Shown here piece by piece: positions 63,086-64,000 of a DNA stretch of 64,000 nucleotides (position 1 is the first letter of the stretch; every line of letters begins with the position of its first letter). Both the position numbers and the translations under genes were made by a program. The stretch is from Bacteroidota bacterium. GTDB lineage: Bacteria > Bacteroidota > Bacteroidia > AKYH767-A > 2013-40CM-41-45. The DNA lies in NCBI GenBank assembly GCA_016720935.1, contig JADKJP010000007.1:744001-808000 (forward strand), given 5' to 3'. The notes below the pieces were generated by a model. That model was given only the letters and a program-made list of their open reading frames with translations. It was not told the origin of the DNA and made no database searches.

Positions 63086-64000
63086 ATGCTTGCCACTGCA
63101 TTTTTTCTTCTCATCAATGTGTCCGCCAGGTCACAGGACTCATTGCGACTGAAAATTCCGGTTAAATATGAAAGTGGTACGATTGACTTTGTCAGTCAAT
63201 GGCCATCTGCAGAACACAAACTGCACAAGAAGTCCTTTACACACAAATTGAGAGATGTTCTATTGGGAGATAATACACCTGATTTAAACAAACCGGTTTC
63301 ACTGGTAGCCTCTGACCCGAATACTTTTTGGGTGCTTGACCAAAAAAACAATGCGGTTTTTCGTGTAGAAAAAGGGAAAGAAAAAATTCCGCATTACCTC
63401 AACAAATCAAAGTTTCATTATAATTCGCTGGTCGGAGTATGTCAATATACTGACCACAAAATTCTTTTTACAGATTCCTATCAAAATAAAATTTATATAC
63501 TCGACCCTGATAGTAAAAAATGCTCAGTATTGAATGACTCACTCATACTGGAAAAACCCACAGGTATTGCTTTTTCAAAAATCACCAATGAAATCTGGGT
63601 AACAGAAACAGGTAAACACAGACTTGTAGTGCTGAATAACAAAGGCGAGATCCTGAGAACCATCGGAAACAGAGGAACATCGTGGGGGAATTTCAATTTT
63701 CCAACTCATCTGTGGATCGATAATCAGGGACAAGTCTACGTAGTGGATGCGATGAATTTTCGTATTCAGGTTTTTAATAAAGAAGGATTGGTAATATCCG
63801 TCTTTGGTTCAAATGGTGACGCGACAGGCTATTTTGCAAGTCCGAAAGGCATCGCGACGGATTCCTTCGGGCATATTTATGTCGCGGATGCTTTATTCCA
63901 TGCAGTTCAGATTTTTGACATAAAAGGAAATTTCCTTTACTCTTTCGGTTCTCAGGGCCAGGATGAAGGTCAATTCTGGATGCCGTCAGGGATCTATATC
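63086..64000 (+). CDS. NHL-repeat propeller protein, N-terminal part (runs off the right edge)
   Basis: 305 residues are visible. The chosen ATG gives a short hydrophobic segment (ATAFFLLINVSARSQ) that can serve as a signal peptide. NHL-type blades follow: LVASDPNTFWVLDQKNNAV, PTGIAFSKITNEIWVTETGK, PTHLWIDNQGQVYVVDAMNF and PKGIATDSFGHIYVADALFH, and the fragment ends GQFWMPSGIYI at the start of another blade. The frame stays open further upstream to an ATG at 62912 overlapping hemA, but that extension (58 basic residues) covers two perfect hairpins, so I prefer the later start. It resembles the propeller at 59006-60178 and may serve the same cytochrome system. Confidence 0.8.
   Translation, partial: MLATAFFLLINVSARSQDSLRLKIPVKYESGTIDFVSQWPSAEHKLHKKSFTHKLRDVLLGDNTPDLNKPVSLVASDPNTFWVLDQKNNAVFRVEKGKEKIPHYLNKSKFHYNSLVGVCQYTDHKILFTDSYQNKIYILDPDSKKCSVLNDSLILEKPTGIAFSKITNEIWVTETGKHRLVVLNNKGEILRTIGNRGTSWGNFNFPTHLWIDNQGQVYVVDAMNFRIQVFNKEGLVISVFGSNGDATGYFASPKGIATDSFGHIYVADALFHAVQIFDIKGNFLYSFGSQGQDEGQFWMPSGIYI

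Overview
The window comes from a member of the Bacteroidota, probably an uncultured free-living Chitinophagales/Sphingobacteriales-like lineage. The signs are three long exported proteins with C-terminal type IX secretion (T9SS) sorting domains, CHU-type Ig-like and SprB-type repeats, a ResB-CcsA fusion haem lyase, an 11-subunit complex I without nuoEFG, and a lipoprotein-type (clade II) NosZ. No tRNA, rRNA, CRISPR array or insertion sequence was recognised.

Layout. 1-1384 (minus): the start of nosZ with its upstream c-type cytochrome, i.e. N2O reduction. 1728-5627 (plus): a four-PAS histidine kinase, a NarL-type response regulator and two single-domain receivers. 5743-16160 (minus): a compact nuoABCDHIJKLMN operon ending in a small unknown gene. 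16432-41208 (minus): three T9SS cargo proteins: a CotH-kinase/lamin-tail protein with 23 tandem Ig-like repeats, a 538-residue propeller-like protein, and a 4415-residue multidomain protein with a subtilase-like core. 42260-43882 (plus): peptide release factor 3. 43925-48134 (minus): HlyD-type fusion protein, peptidase-containing ABC exporter, and an unlisted 46-codon gene for a double-glycine leader peptide. 48340-61113 (minus): two paralogous OB-fold proteins flanking a TPR lipoprotein, a CcsBA haem lyase, an 11-haem cytochrome translationally coupled to an outer-membrane barrel, a 9-haem lipoprotein, an NHL propeller lipoprotein and a tetrahaem cytochrome resembling OmcE-type filament subunits. 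61732-64000 (plus): hemA and the start of a second NHL-type propeller.

How they may work together. Complex I without its NADH module, NosZ and 24 haems' worth of multihaem cytochromes point to a flexible electron-transport chain. The 48-61 kb block has all the parts expected of a trans-envelope electron conduit (barrel, long periplasmic cytochrome, lipoprotein cytochrome, possible extracellular filament subunit, dedicated haem lyase). Physiological direction (metal, electrode, partner cell or another acceptor) cannot be read from sequence. The GG-leader peptide with its C39 exporter and fusion protein is a separate small secretion system whose product is unknown.

The strongest candidates for something new are (1) the 46-residue GG-leader peptide next to its exporter, (2) the OmcE-like/NHL/barrel-cytochrome cluster in a Bacteroidota genome, (3) the NPRVIT hexapeptide clusters inside the giant subtilase-like protein and its apparent loss of the catalytic histidine, and (4) the 23-copy Ig-like array with a higher-order duplication. 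All assignments are from reading the sequence; no search was run.
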